From Paracoccaceae bacterium (GTDB taxonomy: Bacteria > Pseudomonadota > Alphaproteobacteria > Rhodobacterales > Rhodobacteraceae), in the NCBI GenBank assembly GCA_007119835.1, contig SKOX01000428.1, positions 1 through 8,168 of the forward strand: a DNA stretch of 8,168 nt. Direction: 5' to 3'. Of the stretch, positions 1 to 6,367 are shown one piece after another. Position numbers and translations under genes: made by a program. Under the pieces are notes generated by a model. It ran no database searches. It was not told where the DNA came from and was given only the letters and a program-made list of their open reading frames with translations. Each line of letters opens with the position of its first letter. Within the stretch, counting starts at the first letter, position 1.

Positions 1-3
1 GGA

Positions 4-60
4 GGTCATGGGGCCGCCGCCGCGCTCTCAAACAAAGCTGGCGGCGGCGGCCCCATGACC
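4..60. repeat. Perfect 20-base inverted repeat (stable hairpin)
   Basis: Bases 4-23 and 41-60 are exact reverse complements, separated by a 17-base spacer. The arms are almost pure G/C in their inner half (CCGCCGCCGC facing GCGGCGGCGG), so RNA or single-stranded DNA from here would form a very stable hairpin. No run of T follows on either strand, so it is not a classic intrinsic terminator. It lies directly at the point where the downstream beta-barrel frame opens (stop codon at 56-58 in that frame). It could be a terminator of an unseen upstream gene, a palindromic repeat of a dispersed family, or the scar of a rearrangement. The symmetry is seen directly; the role is unknown. Confidence 0.85.
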
Positions 61-643
61 GGCCTCAACGAGCACGCAGCATGAACCAACTTCAGGCGGC
101 AACTACCTTGACGAACACCGGAACGGCCGCTGGGGCTTCATCGCGGACCTTCTTCATGCTGATCTGACCGAGCGGAGCGATACGCCCTTCGGCGCGCTGT
201 TCTCGCGCGCCCGCGTCGAAACCAGGCTTACAAAGCTGACCGGCTATGCAGCCTACCAAGTCTACGATGACGGGCAGGTCGCCTTCGATGCCTTGGGTGG
301 CTTCCGGGCCGTCTCGCTCGATCTCGACGTGTCGCTGTCGCCTGGCATGCTGCCCGCTCGCAGCTTCGGTTCCAGCTCGAGTTGGGTCGATCCGCTGGTC
401 GGCGCTCGTGCCCGCGTCGCGGTGACCGATCGCTGGTTCGCAACGGCGCTCGGTGACATCGGCGGGTTCGGCGTCGGGTCGGACCTGACGTGGCAGATCC
501 TCGTGACCGTTGGCTACCAGTTCGACGAGCGCTGGTCGGTCCAGGGCGGATGGCGCCATCTCTCGATCGACAAGGAGGTGAACGGGCGCGACGTCGAGCT
601 CGATCTCGGCGGCCCGGTGCTCGGATTCACCGTCCGGTTCTGA
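59..643 (+). pseudogene. 5'-truncated outer-membrane beta-barrel protein
   Basis: The coding frame is open from the stop at 56-58 to the TGA at 641-643, about 194 codons. The protein alternates hydrophobic and polar residues and is rich in Gly, Trp and aromatic residues. It ends in a barrel-type C-terminus (GPVLGFTVRF, final Phe), as expected for a beta-barrel inserted in the outer membrane. Convincing coding sequence starts near base 98 (GGNYLDEHRNGRWGFIADLL) and continues through GYAAYQVYDDGQVAFDALGG and SDLTWQILVTVGYQF. The first ATG in frame is at 293, well inside the barrel, and no signal peptide can be found upstream. An ATG at 81 is in another frame and stops at once. Proteins of this type, as I recall them, carry a signal peptide and further strands before the GRWG region, so the N-terminus appears lost or frameshifted near the inverted repeat. 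It stops 26 bases before the sulfatase start and may have been its operon partner. The exact family and substrate are not recognised. Confidence 0.6.
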
Positions 644-669
644 CCCCAATCTCAACAGGAGAAGCCGTA

Positions 670-2781
670 ATGCCGACACGACGCGACATCATCGCATCGC
701 TGCCTGCCGCGGGCGCCGCGTTCACGGTGGCAGGCGCCTTCACAATGGACGCCTTCACGACGGAGGGCGGTGCCGCGCATGCGCAGCCGTTGCCGCTCGC
801 GGGGCATTTCCATCCCAAGGGCAAGGCGCCGAGCCCCCACACCATCCGGGTGCTGCAGGAGGCCGCGGCCACCCTGCCCTTCGACGACACCCGCGACCTG
901 GATGAGCAGGCCCGCGGCTTCATCGCGCCCCTGCCCGACCTGCAGATCATGGCCGATGCCGGCAACGTCGCCTGGGACCAGGAGCGCTTCCTGTTCAACG
1001 AGACGCAGGACAGCTTCGACAGCATCCATCCCTCGATGCTGCGGATCGCGCGGCTGAACAACAACTACGGCCTCTACGAGGTGGTGCCCGGCATCTATCA
1101 GGTTCGCGGGCCGGATCTTGCCAACATTACCTACGTGCGCGGCAAGACCGGCTGGATCATCTTCGACATCATGACCGCGTCGGAAACCGCGCGGGCATCG
1201 TGGGAGCTGTTCCAGCGCGAGGTCGGCGAGGGGCTGCCGCTCAAGGCGGTCATCTATTCGCACACCCATGGCGACCATTTCGGCGGCGTGCGCGGGATCG
1301 TCACCGATGACGACGTCCGCTCGGGCCAGGTCGAGATCATCGCGCCCCGCGACTTCATGGACTTCACGATCTCCGAGAACGTCAATGCCGGCAACGCGAT
1401 GAACCGGCGGCTGTTCTACCAGTACGGTCTGCTGCTGCCGGTGGCGCCGCACGGCTTCGTCACCCAGGGGCTGGGTCACACGATTCCGGCCGGGTCGTCC
1501 GGCCTGATCGCGCCGACGCGCTACATCACCGAAGCCGTCGAGGAGACCGAGCTCGACGGCCTGCGGATGATCTTCCAGAACACGCCGAACACCGAGGCGC
1601 CGCGGGAGATGAACACCTACATCCCCGAGATGAAGGCGCTGTGGATGGCCGAGAACGTCACCGCGACGCTGCACAACATCTACACCCTGCGCGGGGCGCA
1701 GGTGCGCGATTCCCTGAACTGGTCGAAATACATCGCCGAGGCGCTGTTCCGCTTCGGCCCGGAGGCCGAGGTCATGTTCGCCTCGCACCACTGGCCGCGC
1801 TGGGGCAACGAGCGCGTGCGTGAGGTGCTGCGCGACCAGCGCGACATGTATGCGAACTTCAACAACCAGGTGCTGCACTACGCCAACCAGGGCGTGACCA
1901 TCAACCAGATCCAGAACGTCTACCAGACGCCGAAGGGCCTGCAGGCCAAGTGGCACTGCCGCGGCTATCACGGCTCGCCCGAGCACAACGCCCGCGGCGT
2001 TGTCCAGCGCTTCCTCGGCTTCTGGGACTGCAACCCGACGACGCTGATCCCGCTGTCGCCCGAGGACTCCGCGCCGCTCTATGTCGAGATGATGGGCGGG
2101 GCCGAGCCGATCATCGCCCGCTCCCGCGAGTTGTTCGACGCGGGCGACTACAAGCTTGCCATGGAGATCATGGACAAGCTCGCGCACGCCGAACCGGACA
2201 ACGAGGAGGCCAAGGACCTGCTCGCCGACGTGTTCGAGCAGATCGGCTACCAGCAGGAGAACCCGGGCCTGCGCAACAGCTTCCTCGCCGCCGCCTACGA
2301 GCTTCGGACCGGCATCCCGGAGGGGGCCACCGCGAGCTCGAGCGGCCCCGACATCATCCGGGCGATGTCGACCGAGCTTTTCCTCAATTTCCTCGGCATC
2401 CGCATGGACCCGAAGCGGGCGGAGGGGCTGGAATTCACCATGAACCTCGTCACCCCGGACAATGGCGAGAAGTTCATCGTCGAGCTGAGCAACGCGACGC
2501 TGACCAACATCCAGGGTTTCCAGGCCACCGACGCCGACCTGACGCTGACCATCGACCGCGCCGATCTCGAGCTGACCATGGCCGGCGCCAAGACGCTCGA
2601 GGCGCAGCTGGCCGACGGCACGGCGCAGGTCGAGGGCGACATCGCCATCCTCGGCCAGCTGGCGGCGCTGATGGCCGATTTCGACCCGCGGTTCGAGATC
2701 ATGCCGGGCACGAAGCTGCGCACCGAACATGCCAGCGCCGACGCCTTCGAGGCGACGGTCGGCGCCGTCATCCCTGAATAG
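670..2781 (+). CDS. sdsA: Exported SDS-type alkyl sulfatase (metallo-beta-lactamase fold)
   Basis: Hydrolyses primary alkyl sulfates such as SDS to alcohol and sulfate; expected in the periplasm or outside the cell. I chose the ATG at 670 because an AGGAGA ribosome-binding site lies at 657-662 and a signal peptide follows: twin arginines R4-R5 (TRRDIIA), a hydrophobic stretch to about 24, and a likely cleavage after A38 (AHA-QP). The product has 703 residues; Pseudomonas SdsA1 has about 660. The binuclear zinc site is complete: H198, H200, D202 and H203 in HTHGDH, plus E309, E328 and H373. These sit at a constant offset of 29 from the SdsA1 ligands as I recall them. After the hydrolase domain come the helical alkyl-sulfatase dimerisation domain (about 376-545, with WHCRGYHGS and DCNPTTLIPLSPEDSAPLY) and a C-terminal SCP2-like domain (about 566-695) that favours amphipathic substrates. 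No break is visible. It probably shares a transcript with the barrel gene upstream. The assignment is firm; the natural substrate is not known. Confidence 0.95.
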   Translation: MPTRRDIIASLPAAGAAFTVAGAFTMDAFTTEGGAAHAQPLPLAGHFHPKGKAPSPHTIRVLQEAAATLPFDDTRDLDEQARGFIAPLPDLQIMADAGNVAWDQERFLFNETQDSFDSIHPSMLRIARLNNNYGLYEVVPGIYQVRGPDLANITYVRGKTGWIIFDIMTASETARASWELFQREVGEGLPLKAVIYSHTHGDHFGGVRGIVTDDDVRSGQVEIIAPRDFMDFTISENVNAGNAMNRRLFYQYGLLLPVAPHGFVTQGLGHTIPAGSSGLIAPTRYITEAVEETELDGLRMIFQNTPNTEAPREMNTYIPEMKALWMAENVTATLHNIYTLRGAQVRDSLNWSKYIAEALFRFGPEAEVMFASHHWPRWGNERVREVLRDQRDMYANFNNQVLHYANQGVTINQIQNVYQTPKGLQAKWHCRGYHGSPEHNARGVVQRFLGFWDCNPTTLIPLSPEDSAPLYVEMMGGAEPIIARSRELFDAGDYKLAMEIMDKLAHAEPDNEEAKDLLADVFEQIGYQQENPGLRNSFLAAAYELRTGIPEGATASSSGPDIIRAMSTELFLNFLGIRMDPKRAEGLEFTMNLVTPDNGEKFIVELSNATLTNIQGFQATDADLTLTIDRADLELTMAGAKTLEAQLADGTAQVEGDIAILGQLAALMADFDPRFEIMPGTKLRTEHASADAFEATVGAVIPE

Positions 2782-2822
2782 TCGGCCGTCATCTGCCGCA
2801 CTCCGCACGTGAGGAAGACCGC

Positions 2823-3595
2823 ATGTCCGGATCTGGAAGCTCCTGACGGCCATGCTTCCGGCGCTGGCCGCGGTCGCCCCCCCTTCTCAGCGCCGGCGAT
2901 GGAGCCGGCGCTGGACGAGGCGCCCGTCTGTGCCACTGCTTTCCAAACCTACATCAACGGGTTTCCGATGATGGATCTCTGTCGCACGCTCCGGGAGACC
3001 GCCTTCGATCCCGAACGCGGCCACGACCGGACGCTGAACGCGTTCTTCGTCTTCGACAGGCGCATCACCAGCGACGGCGACCGGATCGTGACGTCGAACC
3101 AGGGAACGATCTACTCGCGCGCCGTCTTCGACCTGCGCGCCGAGCCGTTGATCATCGAGATCCCGCGATGGGCGACAGGCAGTGCTAGGCGCCCCTCAGC
3201 GACATGTCGACGGCGCCGGCGCGCCGCTCGACGGACGCAACGCTCACGTGCCGCGCTTCGTCCGCCGCCGCCGGTGGACGCACTCTGGTCCACGACGATG
3301 TATTCGGCCGAAACGCAGCTGTTCGTGCCCAACGCCGCGACCCCTATTCCGTTGGGGATCGCACGCCGGGCACCGTCCATGGCGCGATCGGCTCGATCGA
3401 GATCTTCCTGCAGCACGAGGAACTGCCGACCCGGTCGAGCGCGCGAACTGGCTGCCGGCGCCCGAGAAGCTTTGCTACCTCGTGACGCGCCACTACTCGA
3501 CCCGCGCCGCTATCCTGGCGGGCGACTGGCTGCCCCCGCCGGTGAGCATCCGCGAGCAGAGCGTCACACGGAAGAACCAGCCGCCCGTACCTTGA
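2823..3595 (+). pseudogene. DUF1254/DUF1214 protein gene, frameshifted and internally deleted
   Basis: Recognisable pieces of one family lie in order but in changing frames. A ribosome-binding site (GAGGAAG, 2811-2817) precedes ATG 2823, which stops after seven codons. One frame over, a signal-peptide-like tract (RIWKLLTAMLPALAAVAP) runs to a run of seven C (2877-2883). There the frame shifts to the DUF1254 part: YINGFPMMDLCRTLRETAFD, then SRAVFDLRAEPLIIEIP, to about 3165. A further shift gives MGDRQC, an amber TAG at 3186 where I expect Trp, then APLSDM. DUF1214 pieces follow: APLDGRNAHVPRF, then PVDALWSTTMYSAETQLFVP in another frame, then DPYSVGDRTPGTVHG in a third, and finally ERANWLPAPEKLCYLVTRHY and AGDWLPPPV to the TGA at 3593-3595. 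The join between the two domains is too short; well over 100 residues normally lying there seem missing. Intact members are usually exported proteins of unsettled function, often next to outer-membrane channels. This copy cannot make a normal protein. Confidence 0.85.
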
Positions 3596-3625
3596 CCCTG
3601 GCCGAGCCGCTTAAGGAGCAACCGC

Positions 3626-4447
3626 ATGCGTTTCCGATCCTTCGCCGCATCCGCAGGCCTCGGCCTCTTCCTCGCAACCGGCGCCGTCGCCGACTCCCGC
3701 GACGCGAGCGAGCTTGCCTTGCAGCTTGCGAACCCCATCGCAAACCTCATCAGCGTCCCGTTCCAGCTGAACTGGGATGAGGGGTACGGAACCAGAGGGA
3801 CGTCGCGCACTTTCGTCAACATCCAGCCGGTCATCCCTTTCTCGCTAAACCCGGATTGGAACGTCATCCTGCGCACCATCGTGCCCGTGATCGGGCAGGG
3901 CGCGTTCTTCCCGCCGGGCGCGGCTCCGAACGGGCTCGACGACAGCGCCTTCGGACTCGGCGACACCGTTCAGAGCCTGTTCTTCTCGCCAAAGCGGCCC
4001 GGTCCCGGCGGCCTGACCTGGGGCGCCGGACCGGTGTTCCTGTTCCCGACGGCCACCGAAGATGCCCTGGGCAGCGAAAAGTGGGGCGTCGGCCCGACCG
4101 GCGTCGTGCTGCGTCAGGCCGGTCCATGGACGATGGGCATGCTCGCCAACCACGTCTGGTCCTTCGCGGGCGACGGCGATCGCGACGTGAGCCGCACATT
4201 CCTGCAGCCCTTCCTGACCTACACTACGGCTCGGGCGACGACCTACTCCCTCAACACCGAAACGGCCTACGACTGGGAATCGGAGGCGTGGGCGGTGCCG
4301 ATCAATGTCGGCGTCAACCAGCTGCTCACCATCGGCGGGCAGCGACTCCAGGTTGGCGGAGGCGTCCGCTACTGGCTCCAGGCACCCGAAAATGGTCCGG
4401 AGGGTTGGGGCGCCAGGGCGAACGTCGTTTTCCTGTTCCCACGCTGA
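3626..4447 (+). CDS. Outer-membrane channel, MetA-pathway (Phenol_MetA_deg-like) family
   Basis: A 273-residue beta-barrel protein of the group often annotated as 'MetA pathway of phenol degradation' or, misleadingly, 'neuromedin U'. These are thought to be outer-membrane channels for hydrophobic or aromatic compounds. The ATG at 3626 follows an AAGGAG ribosome-binding site at 3613-3618. The N-terminus is a typical Sec signal peptide (basic MRFR, a hydrophobic core to about 18, cleavage after AVA near 22). The mature part begins with the helix-like ELALQLANPIANLISVPFQL that is characteristic of the group. It continues with amphipathic strands such as NIQPVIPFSLNPDWNVILR, WGAGPVFLFPTATED and a closing WGARANVVFLFPR. 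The frame is complete, in contrast to the broken DUF1254/1214 gene ending 30 bases upstream, a family it commonly accompanies. Its own strong ribosome-binding site would allow translation despite the upstream decay. Substrate is not deducible; link to alkyl sulfates is contextual. Confidence 0.85.
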   Translation: MRFRSFAASAGLGLFLATGAVADSRDASELALQLANPIANLISVPFQLNWDEGYGTRGTSRTFVNIQPVIPFSLNPDWNVILRTIVPVIGQGAFFPPGAAPNGLDDSAFGLGDTVQSLFFSPKRPGPGGLTWGAGPVFLFPTATEDALGSEKWGVGPTGVVLRQAGPWTMGMLANHVWSFAGDGDRDVSRTFLQPFLTYTTARATTYSLNTETAYDWESEAWAVPINVGVNQLLTIGGQRLQVGGGVRYWLQAPENGPEGWGARANVVFLFPR

Positions 4448-4727
4448 GTCTGGCGCCCGCCAAGACCAACGGGCCCACCAGCTTGGGCATCCCGTCATGC
4501 CGAAGGCAACCGGCCGAGCGATGCCTCGATAGGGTCGGGCCGGTCCGTCCCGATACGACGACGATCGTTGCAGTAACGTTGCCCAGGCGCCGGTTCGTCG
4601 TCACCTGTCGCGTGGGACAGGGGGAACCGTGACTGATCTCAGCAAGAAGTCGCCTTGCACGTAGGTCGAGGAACACGGCGTTCTGAAGAACGTCTGGGCA
4701 TCGTGAAAGTCGCTCGCGGACCTCATC
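4448..4727. other. Gap without recognisable gene
   Basis: Between the channel gene and the scrap at 4728 I find no convincing gene on either strand. Short frames exist but lack a ribosome-binding site and resemble no family I know. A small hairpin (GCCCA at 4473-4477 with TGGGC at 4484-4488) lies 26 bases after the channel stop codon. It has no following T run, so it is at best a weak terminator. Short coding-like scraps, such as a frame reading VEEHGVLKNVWAS before a stop near 4700, could be remnants of a lost gene. Confidence 0.5.
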
Positions 4728-4973
4728 ATGTCGGTGGCGCATACCAAACGCACAGCCCTTGCCGTCACGGTCTGCCTGCCGAACGGCACGAACGGCACAC
4801 GGACCTTCGCGCTGGTCGAGGAGATGTCCGATGCGCCCGCCATCTACCTGCGCGGGGATGCCGCGCTAACGCTGGGCGTTAACGTCGCAGATACCGAATT
4901 GCCTCGACTTTCGCAGTCGTCGGCCACAAAAGGAGATGAGCGTCGTCTACGACTTCAACGTCTACCCGAATGA
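4728..4973 (+). other. Unidentified coding-like scrap
   Basis: An 81-codon frame begins at ATG 4728 (MSVAHTKRTALAVTVCLPNG). For about the first 48 codons it uses G- or C-ending codons in the manner of the real genes here, then loses this bias near 4870. The readable part (ending near EEMSDAPAIYLRGDAALTLG) looks like a small soluble strand-rich segment, but I do not recognise it. There is no ribosome-binding site before the ATG. A 9-base tandem duplication (GAACGGCAC twice, 4781-4798) lies inside. The tail overlaps the FadD remnant in another frame and is unlikely to be genuine. This is probably the remnant of a gene rather than a working small protein, but that is inference. Confidence 0.25.
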
Positions 4974-5250
4974 GGTCGAGGATTGTTTCGCGGAATATCC
5001 GGGGGCCGTCGACGCCGCGGTGATCGGAGTGTTCGAAGAGATCACGGGCGAGGCGGTGAAGACCTGCATCCTGCGGCGCGGCCTCAGTGCCAGGACGCGC
5101 GGGGTCATTACCAGCGCCGGCTCCACTCTTTTCGCCTGCAGGGTTTTCGAGAACGTGTTGTCCCGCGACGACCTGCAGAAGTCGAACAGCGGGAATACCC
5201 TGCGGAGGGAACTGCGCGCGCCTCCAGTGGCTGAGCTCGCAGCGGAGTAG
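4909..5250 (+). pseudogene. C-terminal remnant of a FadD-type acyl-CoA ligase
   Basis: Intact FadD-type ligases are about 500-560 residues, activate fatty acids with ATP and CoA, and end in a mobile domain. Only that terminal domain is present here. From ATG 4936 the frame gives DFNVYPNEVEDCFAEYPGAV, which matches the hinge motif GFNVYPNEVE, then DAAVIGVFEEITGEAVK. Between about 5094 and 5147 the match moves one frame over (DARGHYQRRLHSFRLQGF), then returns with VFENVLSRDDLQKSNSGN and TLRREL. So two compensating frameshifts are present. The motif that should read LPK..GK.LRREL is LQKSNSGNTLRREL, so the catalytic lysine is replaced by Asn. The hinge glycine is Asp. A hint of the preceding strand (FAVVGHK) lies at 4910-4930, one more frame away. 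The N-terminal adenylation domain is absent. An AAAAGGAG precedes ATG 4936, so a roughly 104-residue peptide could still be made, but not an active enzyme. The stop is three bases before the transporter start. Confidence 0.8.
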
Positions 5251-5252
5251 GC

Positions 5253-6137
5253 TTGGTGGTCGGTCCTTTCGAACAGGCACTGCTCGCGCTGATGACCTTC
5301 GTGATCATGCTCGCTATGGGGGCGTCGCTGACGCCGCGGGACTTCTACGTCGCGCTGCGGCGGCCCCACGGCCTCGGGATCGGCCTGGTTTCCCAATACG
5401 GCTTCATGCCGCTGATCGGGTTCATGCTCGCCGCGCTGCTGGCGATGCCACCCGCGATGGCCTTGGGCCTGTTGATCATAGCTTGCATGCCGGGGGGCAT
5501 GACCTCGAACATCTTCACGTATTTCTCGAAGGGCAACGTTGCCCTCTCGGTTTTGATGACCGTCACGTCGACCGTCGCCGGTGTCGTCCTGATTCCGCTT
5601 ATCCTCCTGCTCTACGCCGCCGCTCTCGATCTCGAGATTCCCCGCGAGAACGTCATCATGACCCTGCTCCTCCTGGTGATACCCGTCGGCTTCGGGATGG
5701 TGCTGCGCCGGCTGAACGCGAAAGTCGGGGCGGCGACGGAGTACTTCGGCTCGGCGCTTGCAGTTTTCTTCATAGTCTTACTGATAGCGACCTGGGTGCC
5801 GCGCAACTGGGCGTTCCTGCTCGGGACGTCGCCCTCGACCTACGCAGCCGCCATCGGGCTCGGCGTGATCGGGATCTCGATCGGCTACACCTTTGCCCGC
5901 CTCCTGCGGCTGCACCCGCGGACTGCATGCACGGTCGCGCTCGAGACGGGAATCCAGAACGGGCCTCTCGCCATTACGATCATCGCCCTCACGTTTCCGG
6001 TGGAGGAGGCCCAGAAGATCCTCGTGGTCCCGGTGCTCTACTCGCTTTTCATCGTGTTCGTCGCCGCATTCTTCACCTTGGTCTTCCGCCATTCCAACAC
6101 GGCGGGGGAGCCGAATCTCCCCGGGGAGCTTCAATAG
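5253..6137 (+). CDS. BASS-family (bile acid:sodium symporter-like) transporter
   Basis: A 294-residue, very hydrophobic inner-membrane protein with about nine or ten membrane segments, from ALLALMTFVIMLAMGASL near the N-terminus to VLYSLFIVFVAAFFTLVF near the C-terminus. It belongs to the SBF/BASS superfamily, whose members move organic anions (bile acids, pyruvate, pantoate, sulfonates and others) with sodium. Family marks seen are the crossover motif MPGGMTSNIFTYFSKGNVAL (N86 in the unwound part of a helix) and TVALETGIQNGPLAI. In the latter, E231 and Q235 match the Glu/Gln pair of the sodium site of the bacterial ASBT structures. The start is TTG 5253 or GTG 5256. A GGAG at 5244-5247 gives the better spacing for the GTG, and the first membrane segment begins too early for the ATG at 5292. 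It follows the FadD remnant immediately, suggesting former co-transcription. The frame is complete to TAG at 6135-6137. The substrate cannot be read from the sequence. Confidence 0.9.
   Translation: MVVGPFEQALLALMTFVIMLAMGASLTPRDFYVALRRPHGLGIGLVSQYGFMPLIGFMLAALLAMPPAMALGLLIIACMPGGMTSNIFTYFSKGNVALSVLMTVTSTVAGVVLIPLILLLYAAALDLEIPRENVIMTLLLLVIPVGFGMVLRRLNAKVGAATEYFGSALAVFFIVLLIATWVPRNWAFLLGTSPSTYAAAIGLGVIGISIGYTFARLLRLHPRTACTVALETGIQNGPLAITIIALTFPVEEAQKILVVPVLYSLFIVFVAAFFTLVFRHSNTAGEPNLPGELQ
6117..6128. repeat. 12-base perfect palindrome at the end of the transporter gene
   Basis: CTCCCCGGGGAG is self-complementary and overlaps the last codons of the transporter. It is G/C-rich but has no loop and no T run, so a terminator role is doubtful. 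A second, 10-base palindrome (ATGCCGGCAT, 6355-6364) lies next to the patatin stop codon. Both flank the gap between the two convergent genes. Palindromes of this length occur by chance in GC-rich DNA. Confidence 0.3.
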
Positions 6138-6367
6138 AAGAACGGGGCAGCGCGTCGAGCCCCTCGCTCGCCACCGCCGTGACGCGATGCAGGAGGTCGG
6201 ACGCCAGGCCCGCGGCCTGCGCCGCCAAAGCGAGGTCGCCGGCGCCGAGCCTCGAGAGCGCGATCGGCATGCCGCCAGAAGCCGAGCGGGAGCAGGCTCA
6301 CGCCGCGATCAGGCGAAATGCATCAGCGCCGCCAGCGCGGCGACGATCACCGGGATGCCGGCATGAT
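6138..6367. other. Gap between convergent genes, no clear gene
   Basis: This 230-base stretch separates the ends of the plus-strand transporter and the minus-strand patatin gene. On the minus strand there is a frame starting with ATG at 6270 (MPIALSRLGAGDLALAAQAA...), which enters the transporter gene. It is alanine-rich and helical-looking but has no good ribosome-binding site and no family I recognise. Just after the patatin stop a short hydrophobic minus-strand reading (VIVAALAALMHFA) ends at a stop. Neither is strong enough to call. No terminator with a T run is visible. Confidence 0.45.

Noticed and set aside
4..60. Intrinsic (Rho-independent) terminator
   Set aside because: The hairpin is excellent but no T run follows on either strand, so it is reported as an inverted repeat of unknown role.
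1950..2777. 275-codon plus-strand frame inside the sulfatase
   Set aside because: It is out of frame with the sulfatase, Arg/Ala-rich and low in sequence complexity, typical of a shifted frame in GC-rich coding DNA.
652..2853. Very long open frame on the minus strand opposite the sulfatase
   Set aside because: It is the antisense shadow of a GC-rich gene: no ribosome-binding site, no family resemblance, and the plus strand encodes a clear alkyl sulfatase.
2809..3780. A single 323-residue protein spanning 2809-3780
   Set aside because: Only the middle (about 2881-3165) and a short later piece (about 3272-3335) are genuine family sequence in that frame; the rest is frame-shifted text and it runs into the next gene's signal peptide.
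4867..4881. Small hairpin TAACGC-TGG-GCGTTA as an operator or terminator
   Set aside because: A six-base stem with a three-base loop is expected by chance at this length, and no start or end of a convincing gene is near it.
6073..6270. Small minus-strand gene after patatin
   Set aside because: It overlaps the 3' end of the transporter, lacks a ribosome-binding site and resembles no known family; kept only as a remark in the gap entry.
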